Source: Caenispirillum salinarum AK4
GTDB lineage: Bacteria; Pseudomonadota; Alphaproteobacteria; Rhodospirillales; Rhodospirillaceae
NCBI RefSeq assembly: GCF_000315795.1
Contig: NZ_ANHY01000001.1
Location: forward strand, 1-49,298
Direction: 5' to 3'
DNA length: 49,298 nt
Shown here: in pieces, positions 1-7,776 of the stretch
How the letters are laid out: every line of letters begins with the position of its first letter
Numbering within the stretch: the first letter of the stretch is position 1
Program-made: the position numbers and the translations under genes
Notes under the pieces: generated by a model
The model's input: the letters and a program-made list of their open reading frames with translations, nothing else
Told to the model about the DNA's origin: nothing
Database searches by the model: none

Positions 1-26
1 CTGGGGTAAAAGAAGGTTCCGGGAAA

Positions 27-63
27 GGGGGGGGGGGGGGGGGCTGCTTCGGCCCCCCCCCCC
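27..63. repeat. G17/C11 inverted repeat at the window edge
   Basis: A run of 17 G (27-43) is followed by a short spacer and a run of 11 C (53-63), so either strand can fold a very GC-rich hairpin with a TTCG-containing loop. Read on the minus strand it lies just downstream of the small ORF at 77-145 and is followed by a short T-run (TTT), as expected of a terminator. A homopolymer this long is also a common place for assembly breaks or miscounted bases, and it sits at the window edge, so its exact length should not be trusted. Confidence 0.6.
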
Positions 64-76
64 GACTAGCCGCTGG

Positions 77-145
77 TCAGCGGCCGCGGCGCATGGCGCG
101 GCGAACCATCTTGAGAAGGGCGATGTTGCGGAACAGCTTCATCAT
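77..145 (-). CDS. Possible 22-residue cationic peptide
   Basis: This is a short minus-strand ORF of 22 codons starting with two ATGs (145 and 142). A GAGGAG ribosome-binding site lies about 9 bases upstream of the first ATG, which is better than many long genes here. The predicted peptide has eight Arg/Lys residues and no acidic residue. It alternates hydrophobic stretches (IALL) with basic ones (RRAMRR), so it could form an amphipathic, membrane-associating helix. It lies 119 bases downstream of the GGDEF-EAL gene and just before the G/C hairpin. I do not recognise the family. It could also be chance, since very short ORFs are common, and a ribosome-binding site plus a terminator is the only support. 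Confidence 0.35.
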   Translation of the reverse strand: MMKLFRNIALLKMVRRAMRRGR

Positions 146-264
146 GGGGGCGTCTCCTCGTCCGTTGTGGTTGGCGAAGAAACGGGGCGGGCGTCCCGGC
201 CGATCCCCAAACCGTTGGTCCGCCGCGATTTTGCCCGCAGCGGGCCATTGGCGCGGCGGTCCGC

Positions 265-2715
265 TCAACCGGCGGTGAGCGCAGCGGGCTGTTCCGGCTC
301 GGACATTTCGGCGAGCCAGGCGGTGAAGGCGGCGGCCGGAAGCGGGCGGGAAATCCAGTAGCCCTGCAGCATGTGGCAGCCCTTTTCATACAGGAACCGC
401 GCCTGGTCGGCGGTCTCCACGCCCTCGGCCACGACGGTGAAGCCCAGGTTGTTGCCCAGCGCGACGACGGTGGCGCAGATGGCGGCGTCCTTGCCCTTCG
501 TGTCCATCAGGTCGCGGACGAAGGACTGGTCGATCTTCAGGGTGTCGATGGGAAAGCGCTTCAGGTAGTTCAGCGATGAATAGCCGGTGCCGAAATCGTC
601 CACCGACAATGTGATGCCCATGGCCTTGAGCGCCGCCATGGTGGAAATCACCCGTTCCACGTCGCCCGACGTGACGCTTTCGGTGATTTCAATGTCCAGG
701 CACTCGGGCGGCAGGCCGGTTTCCTCCAGCGTGCGCTCGATGGTTTCGGTCAAGGAGGGGTCGGCGAACTGGCGGGGGCTGACGTTGACCGACAGGCTGG
801 GCGGCGCGATGCCCTGCGCCCGCCACGCCACCATGCGCCGGCACGCGTCGCGCAGGATCCAGCGGCCCAGCGGCATGATGAGGCCGCTTTCCTCTGCCAG
901 CGGGATGAAGTCCATGGGGCTGATCATGCCCCGCTCGGGGTGGGGCCAGCGGATCAGCGCCTCGGCGCCCATCACGTCGCCCGTCTCGGCGCTGACCTTG
1001 GGCTGGAAGTGCAGTTCGAAGGCGCCGGCGGCCAGGGCCAGGCGCAGGTCGTTCTCCATGTTGAGAACCGCCAGCGACTGTTCCTCCATGCTGGGGAGGT
1101 AGGTGGCATAGCGCCGCTCGTCGCCGCGCTTGGCGTGGTACATGGCCAAGTCGGCGCGGCGGATCAGGTCGTGCGCCGTCTCGCCGTGGTCGGGCCAGTA
1201 GGAAATGCCGATGGAGGGCACCGAGAACAACTCGGTGCCGGCAATGGCGAAGGGCTCGGACAGGCTGTAGAGCACTTTCTCGGCGATGTAGGCGCCGGTG
1301 TTGCCGGGGCCGCACTCGGGCAGGACGATCATGAACTCGTCGCCGCCCAGGCGTCCCACGCCATCGGACATGCGCACGCAGTGGCGCAGGCGGCGGGCGG
1401 CCAGTTTCAGAAGCTCGTCGCCGGCGGCATGGCCGTAGCTGTCGTTGATGTACTTGAAGCGGTCCAGGTCCAGGAACAGCACGCCGACGCGCCCGCCGCA
1501 CCGCTCCGCCCGCAGGATGGCCTGTTCCAGCCGGTCGGTGATGAGGTGGCGGTTGGGCAGGCGGGTCAGTGTGTCGTAGTTGGCCTGGAAGCGGATGCGC
1601 TCCTCGTCCTCCTTGCGCCGGGTGATGTCGGTGACGGCGGCCACGAAGCGCAGCACCGCGCCGGTTTCGTCGCGGACCGTGGTGACCGACAGGTCGCTGA
1701 GGAAGGGGCGGTCACCGGCCCGCTCCGACCAGACCTCGCCGCGCCAGTGGCCGGTGTCGCGGGCGGTGGTCCAGATGTCGTGCTCGGTGGCCTTCTCGTG
1801 GAAGCCGGGCGCCAGCAGATGGGCGGGCCGCCCGATCAGGTCCTCGGCCGCGGTGCCGGTGATGCGGGCGTAGGCCGGGTTGACCTCGCGCACCATCAGG
1901 TCGGCGTCGACCAGCAGGATGCCCTCGGCCACGCTCTCGAACACCTTGGCGAGCATGCGGATTTCCGCCTCCGCGTGCTTGCGGGCGGTGATGTCCTCAA
2001 CCGTGCCTTCGTAGTAGAGCAGCCGTCCGGCCTCGTCGCGCACGCAGCGGGCGTTCTCGGTGATCCAGATGACGCGGCCGTCCTTGCGGCGGATCAGCGC
2101 CTCGAACTCGGTGACGACGCCGTGGCGCTCCATCAGGTCCTTGAACCGCTGGCGGGCGGCCGGATCGACATAGAGCTGGCCGGCGATGTCGGTCAGTTCC
2201 CGTTTCAGCGTCTCGGCGTCGCCATACCCGTAGATGCGCGCGAGCGCCGGATTGACGTCCACGTAGTCGCCGCGCGCCGTGGACTGGTAGATGCCCTCGA
2301 CCGCGTTCTCGAAGATGCCGCGATAGCGCCTCTCGGCCTCCCGCAGGGCGCGGTCGGTGTCGGCCTGGGCGGTGATGTCGGTCAGAAGCGCAAGCGTGTG
2401 CCCCGCCTCAAGCGCCTTCACCGTCAGGGTCAGGGTGCGCCGGTTGAGGCACAGCGTCATGCCCGTATCGATCCCGGCATCCAGCAGGGCCGCCGCGTCG
2501 CCGTCGAGCGCGTCGCTGAACAGTTCCGCCAGTCCGCCGCCCAGAAGCCGCGTCGCCGGACGGTCGGTCAGGTCGGAAAACGCGGTATTAGCAAAGATGA
2601 TACGGCCGTGCGCCAGGACCGCCACCCCGTCGGGCAGGCGGTCCATCAGGGCCCGGTTGAGGCGGGCGGGCAGGGCCTGGGCGCCGGAGGCAGCCGGAGC
2701 AGCCGATATGGTCAT
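265..2715 (-). CDS. PAS-PAS-PAS-GGDEF-EAL cyclic-di-GMP signalling protein
   Basis: This is an 816-residue protein predicted to make and/or degrade cyclic-di-GMP in response to signals sensed by PAS domains. Three PAS-like segments occupy about residues 15-110, 125-250 and 255-380, the latter two ending in typical PAC extensions. A diguanylate cyclase domain follows with an intact RLGGDEF motif near residue 455. The phosphodiesterase domain has the EAL motif (GAEALIRW, near residue 585), ITES, DDFGTGYSS and KIDQSF signatures, so both active sites look intact. No membrane segment or signal peptide is visible, so it is probably cytoplasmic. I chose the ATG at 2715, with GAGG about 9 bases upstream, over an upstream TTG at 2721. 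Which activity dominates cannot be told from sequence. Confidence 0.93.
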   Translation of the reverse strand: MTISAAPAASGAQALPARLNRALMDRLPDGVAVLAHGRIIFANTAFSDLTDRPATRLLGGGLAELFSDALDGDAAALLDAGIDTGMTLCLNRRTLTLTVKALEAGHTLALLTDITAQADTDRALREAERRYRGIFENAVEGIYQSTARGDYVDVNPALARIYGYGDAETLKRELTDIAGQLYVDPAARQRFKDLMERHGVVTEFEALIRRKDGRVIWITENARCVRDEAGRLLYYEGTVEDITARKHAEAEIRMLAKVFESVAEGILLVDADLMVREVNPAYARITGTAAEDLIGRPAHLLAPGFHEKATEHDIWTTARDTGHWRGEVWSERAGDRPFLSDLSVTTVRDETGAVLRFVAAVTDITRRKEDEERIRFQANYDTLTRLPNRHLITDRLEQAILRAERCGGRVGVLFLDLDRFKYINDSYGHAAGDELLKLAARRLRHCVRMSDGVGRLGGDEFMIVLPECGPGNTGAYIAEKVLYSLSEPFAIAGTELFSVPSIGISYWPDHGETAHDLIRRADLAMYHAKRGDERRYATYLPSMEEQSLAVLNMENDLRLALAAGAFELHFQPKVSAETGDVMGAEALIRWPHPERGMISPMDFIPLAEESGLIMPLGRWILRDACRRMVAWRAQGIAPPSLSVNVSPRQFADPSLTETIERTLEETGLPPECLDIEITESVTSGDVERVISTMAALKAMGITLSVDDFGTGYSSLNYLKRFPIDTLKIDQSFVRDLMDTKGKDAAICATVVALGNNLGFTVVAEGVETADQARFLYEKGCHMLQGYWISRPLPAAAFTAWLAEMSEPEQPAALTAG

Positions 2716-2776
2716 GCACAAAACCTCATCACAATCCGCGGGGTGCGCGCGATTGCTGAAAGAATATGCATGATAA

Positions 2777-2791
2777 TGCTGCTATGCAACA
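2777..2791. promoter_or_regulatory. Imperfect palindrome upstream of the GGDEF-EAL gene
   Basis: TGCTGCTATGCAACA is an imperfect 15-base dyad located 62-76 bases upstream of the GGDEF-EAL start. It matches 12 of 15 positions of the perfect palindrome at 13076-13090, including the whole right half TGCAACA. This spacing suits an operator, but the regulator is unknown. Confidence 0.3.
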
Positions 2792-2799
2792 AAAGGCTT

Positions 2800-2824
2800 A
2801 GGGCCTTCGCCGAACGAAGGCCCT
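2800..2824 (-). terminator. Probable rho-independent terminator of gapR
   Basis: A perfect 10-bp stem (AGGGCCTTCG at 2800-2809 with CGAAGGCCCT at 2815-2824) encloses a 5-base loop. It lies about 50 bases after the gapR stop. On the minus strand the stem is followed a few bases later by a T-rich CCTTTTGTT. The T-tract is imperfect and offset, hence moderate confidence. Confidence 0.6.
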
Positions 2825-2872
2825 GCCGAGTATGTTCTGCGCCCTGGGGCGCAAGAATGCTGGAGGCGCCGG

Positions 2873-3142
2873 TCAGTATCCGACGGCGCTGAGGTAGAGG
2901 TCGAGCAGTTCCTCCTGCTCGGCGCGCTCGTGCGGCTCCATTTTCCGGATGCGGATCAGCTGGCGCATGATCTTGGTGTCGAAACCGGCGGATTTGGCCT
3001 CGGCGTAGACGTCCTTGATGTCGGACGCGATGTTGGCCTTTTCCTCCTCCAGGCGCTCGATGCGCTCGATGAAGGAGCGGAGCTGGTCGGCGGCGATGCC
3101 GCCAACGTCGTTGCTGGCCTGGGCGGCGCTTTCGTCGGCCAT
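2873..3142 (-). CDS. gapR: GapR/DUF2312 family nucleoid-associated protein
   Basis: This is an 89-residue protein of the DUF2312 family, whose characterised member GapR of Caulobacter binds overtwisted, AT-rich DNA and stimulates topoisomerases during replication. The visible hallmarks are the N-terminal helix with [16 protein letters not shown], the following [15 protein letters not shown] stretch and the C-terminal [10 protein letters not shown]. The length is normal for the family. The ATG at 3142 has a GAGGA ribosome-binding site. The gene stands alone between the GGDEF-EAL and carboxylate-amine ligase genes, and a hairpin follows it, so it is probably monocistronic. Family assignment is firm; the role is transferred from the family. 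Confidence 0.93.
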   Translation of the reverse strand: MADESAAQASNDVGGIAADQLRSFIERIERLEEEKANIASDIKDVYAEAKSAGFDTKIMRQLIRIRKMEPHERAEQEELLDLYLSAVGY

Positions 3143-3328
3143 GGCGGACGGTCCTCGTGATCGCTAGGGGATAGGGCGGCCCCGGATGGGCGCCGCCGTG
3201 ACAGGCGGGGGAAGATAGCCGAGGCCGGGCCGCCCATCAAGCGCGGCGGCGGGGACGGGCGCCGTCGGCGGGTTCGCGCGGGACGGGTGGATGCCCGGCC
3301 GCACGCGCCCCGGCGACTCGGGTGGCGG

Positions 3329-4489
3329 TCAGCCCGGCACCTGGATGCCGGCCACCGTCTCACCGATCAGGAAGTCGACCACCTGCCGCAACGCCTCTTG
3401 CTGGCTGGCCCCGGCCGAGGTGGCGGCGCGGAAGGCCGCCAGCTGCCGGTGGGCGCTGGTGCCGCGCGTCAGGATATGGCGGCAGTGCGCGACCTCCTTC
3501 TCGCAATCCAGCGCGACGGCATCCTCGGCCGTCAGGTCCAGAAGCTCGTCCAGCAGGTCGGCGTAGGGGACGATGCAGCCCTTGCCGAAATCCACCAGCC
3601 CCTCGTCGAAGCCGTAGCGCTGGGCGCGCCAGCGGTTTTCCATCACCAGCATGTGCGCGTACAGCCGCCAGCGCTGGTTGGTCCGCCGCAGCCGCCACAG
3701 CATCCGCAGCACGCAGGCGTAGAGCGCGGCGATGGCGGCGGCATCGTCGACATTCGTGCAGACGTCGGTGATGCGCATTTCCAGCGTGTCGAAGCGGGCC
3801 GAGGGGCGCACGTCCCACCACAGCTTGCTGCCGTCCTCGATCAGCCCGGCGGCGACCAGCACGTTGACGTGGCGCTGGTACTCGCCCCAGCTCTGGAAAT
3901 GTTCCGGCAGGCCGGTGCGCGGCAACTCGTTGAAGACGGAGATGCGGTAGGACTTCAACCCCGTGTCCACCCCGCGCCAGAACGGCGAGCTGGTGGACAG
4001 CGCCAGCAGGTGCGGCAGGAAGTAGGCCGCCTGCGCCATCAGGTCGATGCGCAGGTCGGGGTCCTCGATCCCCACATGGACATGGGTGCCGCAGATGAGC
4101 AGGCGGCGGGCGACGCCCTGAAGGTCACGGGCGAGGACGGTGTAGCGCTCTTTCTCCGTATGGCGCTGCTCGCTCCATTGGGCGAAGGGATGGGTGGAGG
4201 CGGCGATGGGTGCCAGGCCGTAGCGGCCGGCGGCGCGGGCAACAACGCCGCGCATTTCCGCCAGGCTGTCGCGGGCGTCGCGGACGGTCTTGCAGACGCG
4301 GGTGCCGACCTCGATCTGGCTGCGCAGGAACTCCGGGCTGACCGAGCCCGCCGGGCTGCCCGCGCAATCATCCAGCAGGTCCGCCGGCGGATCGACCACC
4401 AGGTCGCGGGTCTCGCGCGAGACCAGCAGGTATTCCTCCTCGATGCCGATGGAGAAGGCGGGTTCCTTGGCGGGTATGGGCGTGCTCAT
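3329..4489 (-). CDS. Carboxylate-amine ligase, GCS2/YbdK family
   Basis: This 386-residue protein belongs to the glutamate-cysteine ligase type 2 superfamily, which couples ATP hydrolysis to joining a carboxylate and an amine. The N-terminal GIEEEY motif (about residues 15-20) and the central CGTHVHVGI motif (near residue 134) are the expected metal/ATP-binding signatures, and the length matches the YbdK family. The start at 4489 lies a single base beyond the stop of the upstream amidohydrolase, so the two genes are almost certainly co-transcribed. Members have weak glutamate-cysteine ligase activity in vitro, but physiological substrates are mostly unknown. Pairing with an N-formylglutamate amidohydrolase-like enzyme suggests synthesis and hydrolysis of an amide or gamma-glutamyl-type compound, which is an inference. 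Confidence 0.9.
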   Translation of the reverse strand: MSTPIPAKEPAFSIGIEEEYLLVSRETRDLVVDPPADLLDDCAGSPAGSVSPEFLRSQIEVGTRVCKTVRDARDSLAEMRGVVARAAGRYGLAPIAASTHPFAQWSEQRHTEKERYTVLARDLQGVARRLLICGTHVHVGIEDPDLRIDLMAQAAYFLPHLLALSTSSPFWRGVDTGLKSYRISVFNELPRTGLPEHFQSWGEYQRHVNVLVAAGLIEDGSKLWWDVRPSARFDTLEMRITDVCTNVDDAAAIAALYACVLRMLWRLRRTNQRWRLYAHMLVMENRWRAQRYGFDEGLVDFGKGCIVPYADLLDELLDLTAEDAVALDCEKEVAHCRHILTRGTSAHRQLAAFRAATSAGASQQEALRQVVDFLIGETVAGIQVPG

Positions 4490-4490
4490 G

Positions 4491-5321
4491 TCAGTACAGC
4501 ACCACCTTGTGGATGTCCTCCTGCGCCAGGGCGTGGCGCAGGGCGTCGGCCAGGATGCCGGCCCACTGCACGGCCCCGGCGTCGTCGCCGATCAGGTCCT
4601 GGCGGACCTCCACCGCCGCATGGGCCAGGCCCGCCGCCGCCGCGTGGGTGTCGGTGGTATAGGCGATCTCGCGGCCGTCGTAGGGCTCGTTGTCGCCCAC
4701 CGTCAGTTCCGGGTGCGCCTTGCGCAGATGATTGAGCAGGGCGTCGGGAAGACGCGGATCGCGGTCCCAGAGAATGCCGCATTCCCAAGGTCTTGGCTCG
4801 CCACTCTTCATGCAGGGCGTGAAGCTGTGCACGGCGAAGACGACCGGCGCGTGCTCGGGATTGCGCTGCCACATGTGCGCCAGGGTGTTGGTGATGGCGC
4901 GGTGGTATGGGTGGAAGACCTCGTCCAGCCGGCGGTCGAAGTGGGCCTGGTCCATGTTCTGGTTGGCCGTGACTTCCCAGGTGTCGGACACGGCCGGCAC
5001 GCTGGTCGGGTCGCCCGGCTGGCGATTGCAGTCGATCACCAACCGGGAATAGCCGCACAGGATGGCCGGCGCGTTCAGCATCTCCGCCAGGTGCCGGGTG
5101 ACGGCGGCCGCCCCGATGTCCCAGGCGATGTGCTCCGCCAGGGCCTCGCCGGGCAGGCCCATGGTCCCCAGGCTTTCGGGAATGGTGTTGCTGGCGTGGT
5201 CGCAGACCAGCAGCAGCGGTGTCGTTCCCTCGCCGTTGACAAGGTGCGCCGCCGGCGGGTCGTTCGGCCCCAGCAGCGGCGGCAGTTCGCGGTTGAGTCG
5301 GTGGATCTGCGGATCGGTCAT
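4491..5321 (-). CDS. N-formylglutamate amidohydrolase family protein
   Basis: This 276-residue protein matches the N-formylglutamate amidohydrolase superfamily. Visible signatures are LLLVCDHASNTIP (about residues 36-48), where the His/Asn segment is typical of the metal site, HIAWDIGA, and VFAVHSFTPC (near residue 165). Characterised members release formate from N-formyl-glutamate in histidine degradation, but no hut genes are nearby. Instead the gene is the first of a two-gene unit with a GCS2-type ligase, one base apart. The ATG at 5321 is preceded by CAGGGA. It is divergent from the EamA exporter gene across about 135 bases. The true substrate may therefore be another N-acyl or amide-linked compound. 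Confidence 0.87.
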   Translation of the reverse strand: MTDPQIHRLNRELPPLLGPNDPPAAHLVNGEGTTPLLLVCDHASNTIPESLGTMGLPGEALAEHIAWDIGAAAVTRHLAEMLNAPAILCGYSRLVIDCNRQPGDPTSVPAVSDTWEVTANQNMDQAHFDRRLDEVFHPYHRAITNTLAHMWQRNPEHAPVVFAVHSFTPCMKSGEPRPWECGILWDRDPRLPDALLNHLRKAHPELTVGDNEPYDGREIAYTTDTHAAAAGLAHAAVEVRQDLIGDDAGAVQWAGILADALRHALAQEDIHKVVLY

Positions 5322-5456
5322 GGTCCCTGCATCATACAGTGTCGCGTGCCGCTGAACAGGGGGTGCATGCGAGCCATTCGCAAGCTGCGGCCGGCGGGCG
5401 AGGGTGGGAGAATGGCCCTTTGCGCGGTTGAACGGAACGGCTTACCGTGCCTGCCC

Positions 5457-6440
5457 ATGAGCACCAGCCTGTCCGCCGCCTCGCCCATCGTCCGCCTTGC
5501 CCTGCCGGCCCTGCTGGCCGGCGCGGTCGGCATCGCGTTCGCGCCCATCTTCGTGCGGCTGTCGGAGATCGGCCCCATTGCAACGGCCTTCTACCGCACC
5601 CTGTTCGCGCTGCCCCTGCTGTTCGCCTGGATGAGCCTGGAAGGCCGCCGGGCCGGGCGCGACGGCGAGGCGCCGGTGCAGGACCGCCCGCGCACCCTCC
5701 GCGATCACATGCTGCTGGCGATTCCGGGCCTGTCGTTCATGGGGGATCTGGCGTTCTGGCACATCTCCATCACCATGACGACGGTGGCCAACGCGACGCT
5801 CCTGGCCAACTTTGCCCCCGTGTTCGTCACGCTGGGCGGCTGGATGCTGTGGCGGGTGACGCCGACGCGCACCTTCCTGGCGGGCATGGCCATCGCCATG
5901 ACGGGCGCGATCGTGCTGATGGGCGAGAGCCTGACCATATCGGCCGAGCAGATCATGGGCGATGCGCTGGGTGTGGTGACGGCGGTCTTCTACGCCGCCT
6001 ACATCCTGTCCATCGGGCGGTTGCGGGCGCGGTTCTCCACATCGGTCCTGATGACCTGGAGCACCGTCTACACCTGCGCCGGGCTGCTGGTCTGCACGCT
6101 GGCGGCCGGCGAGAGCATGGTGATCGAGAGCCTCTATGCGCTCGGCATCCTGGTGGCGCTGGCGGCGGTGTCGCACTTCGGCGGGCAGAGCCTGATCGCC
6201 TATGCGCTGGCCCACCTTCCGGCCAACTTCGGCTCGGTGTCGCTGCTGCTTCAGCCGGCGGTGGCGGCGGTGCTGGCTTGGCTGATCCTGGCCGAGCCGC
6301 TAAGCCCCTGGCAGGGTGTCGGCGGTGTCATCATCCTGGCCGGCATCGTCCTTGCCCGGCGCGGCAGCCGCGCGCCCGCGCCGGCGGTCGAGGCGGCGGG
6401 AGACCCCGTGGTCGCCACGCAAGCGAAAGAGAAATCGTGA
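5457..6440 (+). CDS. EamA/DMT-superfamily exporter
   Basis: This 327-residue integral membrane protein has about ten hydrophobic segments arranged as two EamA halves, typical of drug/metabolite transporters that export amino acids or other small metabolites. The first half opens with LPALLAGAVGIAFAPIFVRL and FYRTLFALPLL; the second half contains FGGQSLIAYALAHLP and the terminal IILAGIVLARRG. The ORF stays open upstream, but homologous sequence begins only around the ATG at 5457, so I start there. Its stop codon overlaps the GTG start of the following MFS gene (GTGA), implying translational coupling. The substrate cannot be read from the sequence. Confidence 0.9.
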   Translation: MSTSLSAASPIVRLALPALLAGAVGIAFAPIFVRLSEIGPIATAFYRTLFALPLLFAWMSLEGRRAGRDGEAPVQDRPRTLRDHMLLAIPGLSFMGDLAFWHISITMTTVANATLLANFAPVFVTLGGWMLWRVTPTRTFLAGMAIAMTGAIVLMGESLTISAEQIMGDALGVVTAVFYAAYILSIGRLRARFSTSVLMTWSTVYTCAGLLVCTLAAGESMVIESLYALGILVALAAVSHFGGQSLIAYALAHLPANFGSVSLLLQPAVAAVLAWLILAEPLSPWQGVGGVIILAGIVLARRGSRAPAPAVEAAGDPVVATQAKEKS

Positions 6441-7744
6441 GCCAGGACGCCCAGACCCCCACCCATGCCGCCGCCGGGGCGGCCGGCACGCCGCTCCGCC
6501 CCTGGCTGATGTGGGGCGCCGGCGCGCTGTTCTTCTGCTACGCCTTCTTCCAGCGCGTCGCGCCGTCGGTGATGGTCGAGGAACTGATGCGCGACTTCGC
6601 CGTCGGCGCCGCCATCGCCGGCACGCTGTCGTCGCTGTACTTCTACCCCTACGCCGCCTTGCAGATTCCCGCCGGGCTTCTGGTGGACCGCTTCGGGCCG
6701 AGGCGCGTGCTGACGCTGGCCGCTCTGGTGGCGGCGGTGGGGAGCGCGGCCTTCGCCATGGCCGACGTGATCGGGCTGGCCTATGTGGGCCGGGGACTGG
6801 TGGGCGCCGGTGCGGCGGTGTCGTGGGTGGCGGTGCTGGCGCTGGCGTCAGCGTGGTTCCCGCCCAACCGCTTCGCCCTGCTGACGGGCCTGACCATGGC
6901 GATCGGCGTGGCGGGCGGCGTCGGCGGACAGGCGCCGCTGTCGCTGCTGGTGGACGGCGTCGGCTGGCGCGGCGCCCTGGTCATTGCGGCCGGCCTCGCG
7001 CTCGCGTTCGCCGTTTTCGCCTGGAGCGTGGTGCGCGACCGCCCGCCGCGTGCCGACGGCCGCCCTCACACCGGCGGCCATGCCGGCGCCGGCTATGGAC
7101 TGATCGACCGCCTGAAGATGACCATGCGCGAGCCGCAGGTTTGGCTCATCGCCCTGTTCGCGGGTGCCATCGTCTCCCCCATGCTGTCGTTCGCGGGGCT
7201 GTGGGGCGTGCCGTTCATGGTCGGCGTGCACGGCATGACCAAGCCGGAGGCCGCGGTGGTGACCTCGCTCATGCTTGTCGGCTGGGGCGTGGGCTCGCCG
7301 CTGCTGGGCTGGATGACCGACGCCATCGGCCGCCGCAAGCTGCCGGCGCTCATCGCCGCCGGCGGGGCGCTGGCGTGCACGCTCGGCTGGCTCTATGCCG
7401 AACCGCCGGTATGGCTGATGTATCCGCTGATGATCCTGACCGGCACGTTCTCGGGCGGTATCGTCGTCGCCTTCGCCACGGCGCGGGAGAATGCGCCGTC
7501 GGCCTCGGGCGGGGCGGTGATCGGGCTGGTGAACACGGCCGTCATGGGGTCGGCGGCCGTCTTCCAGCCCTTGATCGGCTGGCTGCTCGACCTGTCGTGG
7601 AGCGGGCAGACGGCGAACGGCGTTCGCATCTACGACCCGGCCGGATACGTGGACGCCATGATCGTCCTGCCGCTCTGCCAGGCGACGGCCCTTCTGGCCG
7701 CGCTGCTGATCCGCGAAACATACTGCACGCCCCGCCACGCCTGA
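6437..7744 (+). CDS. Major facilitator superfamily transporter
   Basis: This 435-residue protein has twelve likely transmembrane segments and typical MFS loops, such as GLLVDRFGPRRVL after the second helix and GWMTDAIGRRKLP in the second half. The start is a GTG at 6437 overlapping the stop of the EamA gene by three bases. The N terminus (LFFCYAFFQRVAPSVM) resembles the organic-anion/sugar-acid branch of MFS, but that placement is only an impression. The next gene downstream, 32 bases on, is glycerate 2-kinase, so uptake of glycerate, tartronate or a related sugar acid is a reasonable inference. Confidence 0.9.
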   Translation: MSQDAQTPTHAAAGAAGTPLRPWLMWGAGALFFCYAFFQRVAPSVMVEELMRDFAVGAAIAGTLSSLYFYPYAALQIPAGLLVDRFGPRRVLTLAALVAAVGSAAFAMADVIGLAYVGRGLVGAGAAVSWVAVLALASAWFPPNRFALLTGLTMAIGVAGGVGGQAPLSLLVDGVGWRGALVIAAGLALAFAVFAWSVVRDRPPRADGRPHTGGHAGAGYGLIDRLKMTMREPQVWLIALFAGAIVSPMLSFAGLWGVPFMVGVHGMTKPEAAVVTSLMLVGWGVGSPLLGWMTDAIGRRKLPALIAAGGALACTLGWLYAEPPVWLMYPLMILTGTFSGGIVVAFATARENAPSASGGAVIGLVNTAVMGSAAVFQPLIGWLLDLSWSGQTANGVRIYDPAGYVDAMIVLPLCQATALLAALLIRETYCTPRHA

Positions 7745-7776
7745 CGGGGCGTGCGCGCAAAGGAGGTTTCCGCCGC

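Noticed and set aside
940-2892. 650-codon plus-strand ORF opposite the GGDEF-EAL gene
   Set aside because: Antisense shadow; the minus frame carries intact GGDEF and EAL motifs.
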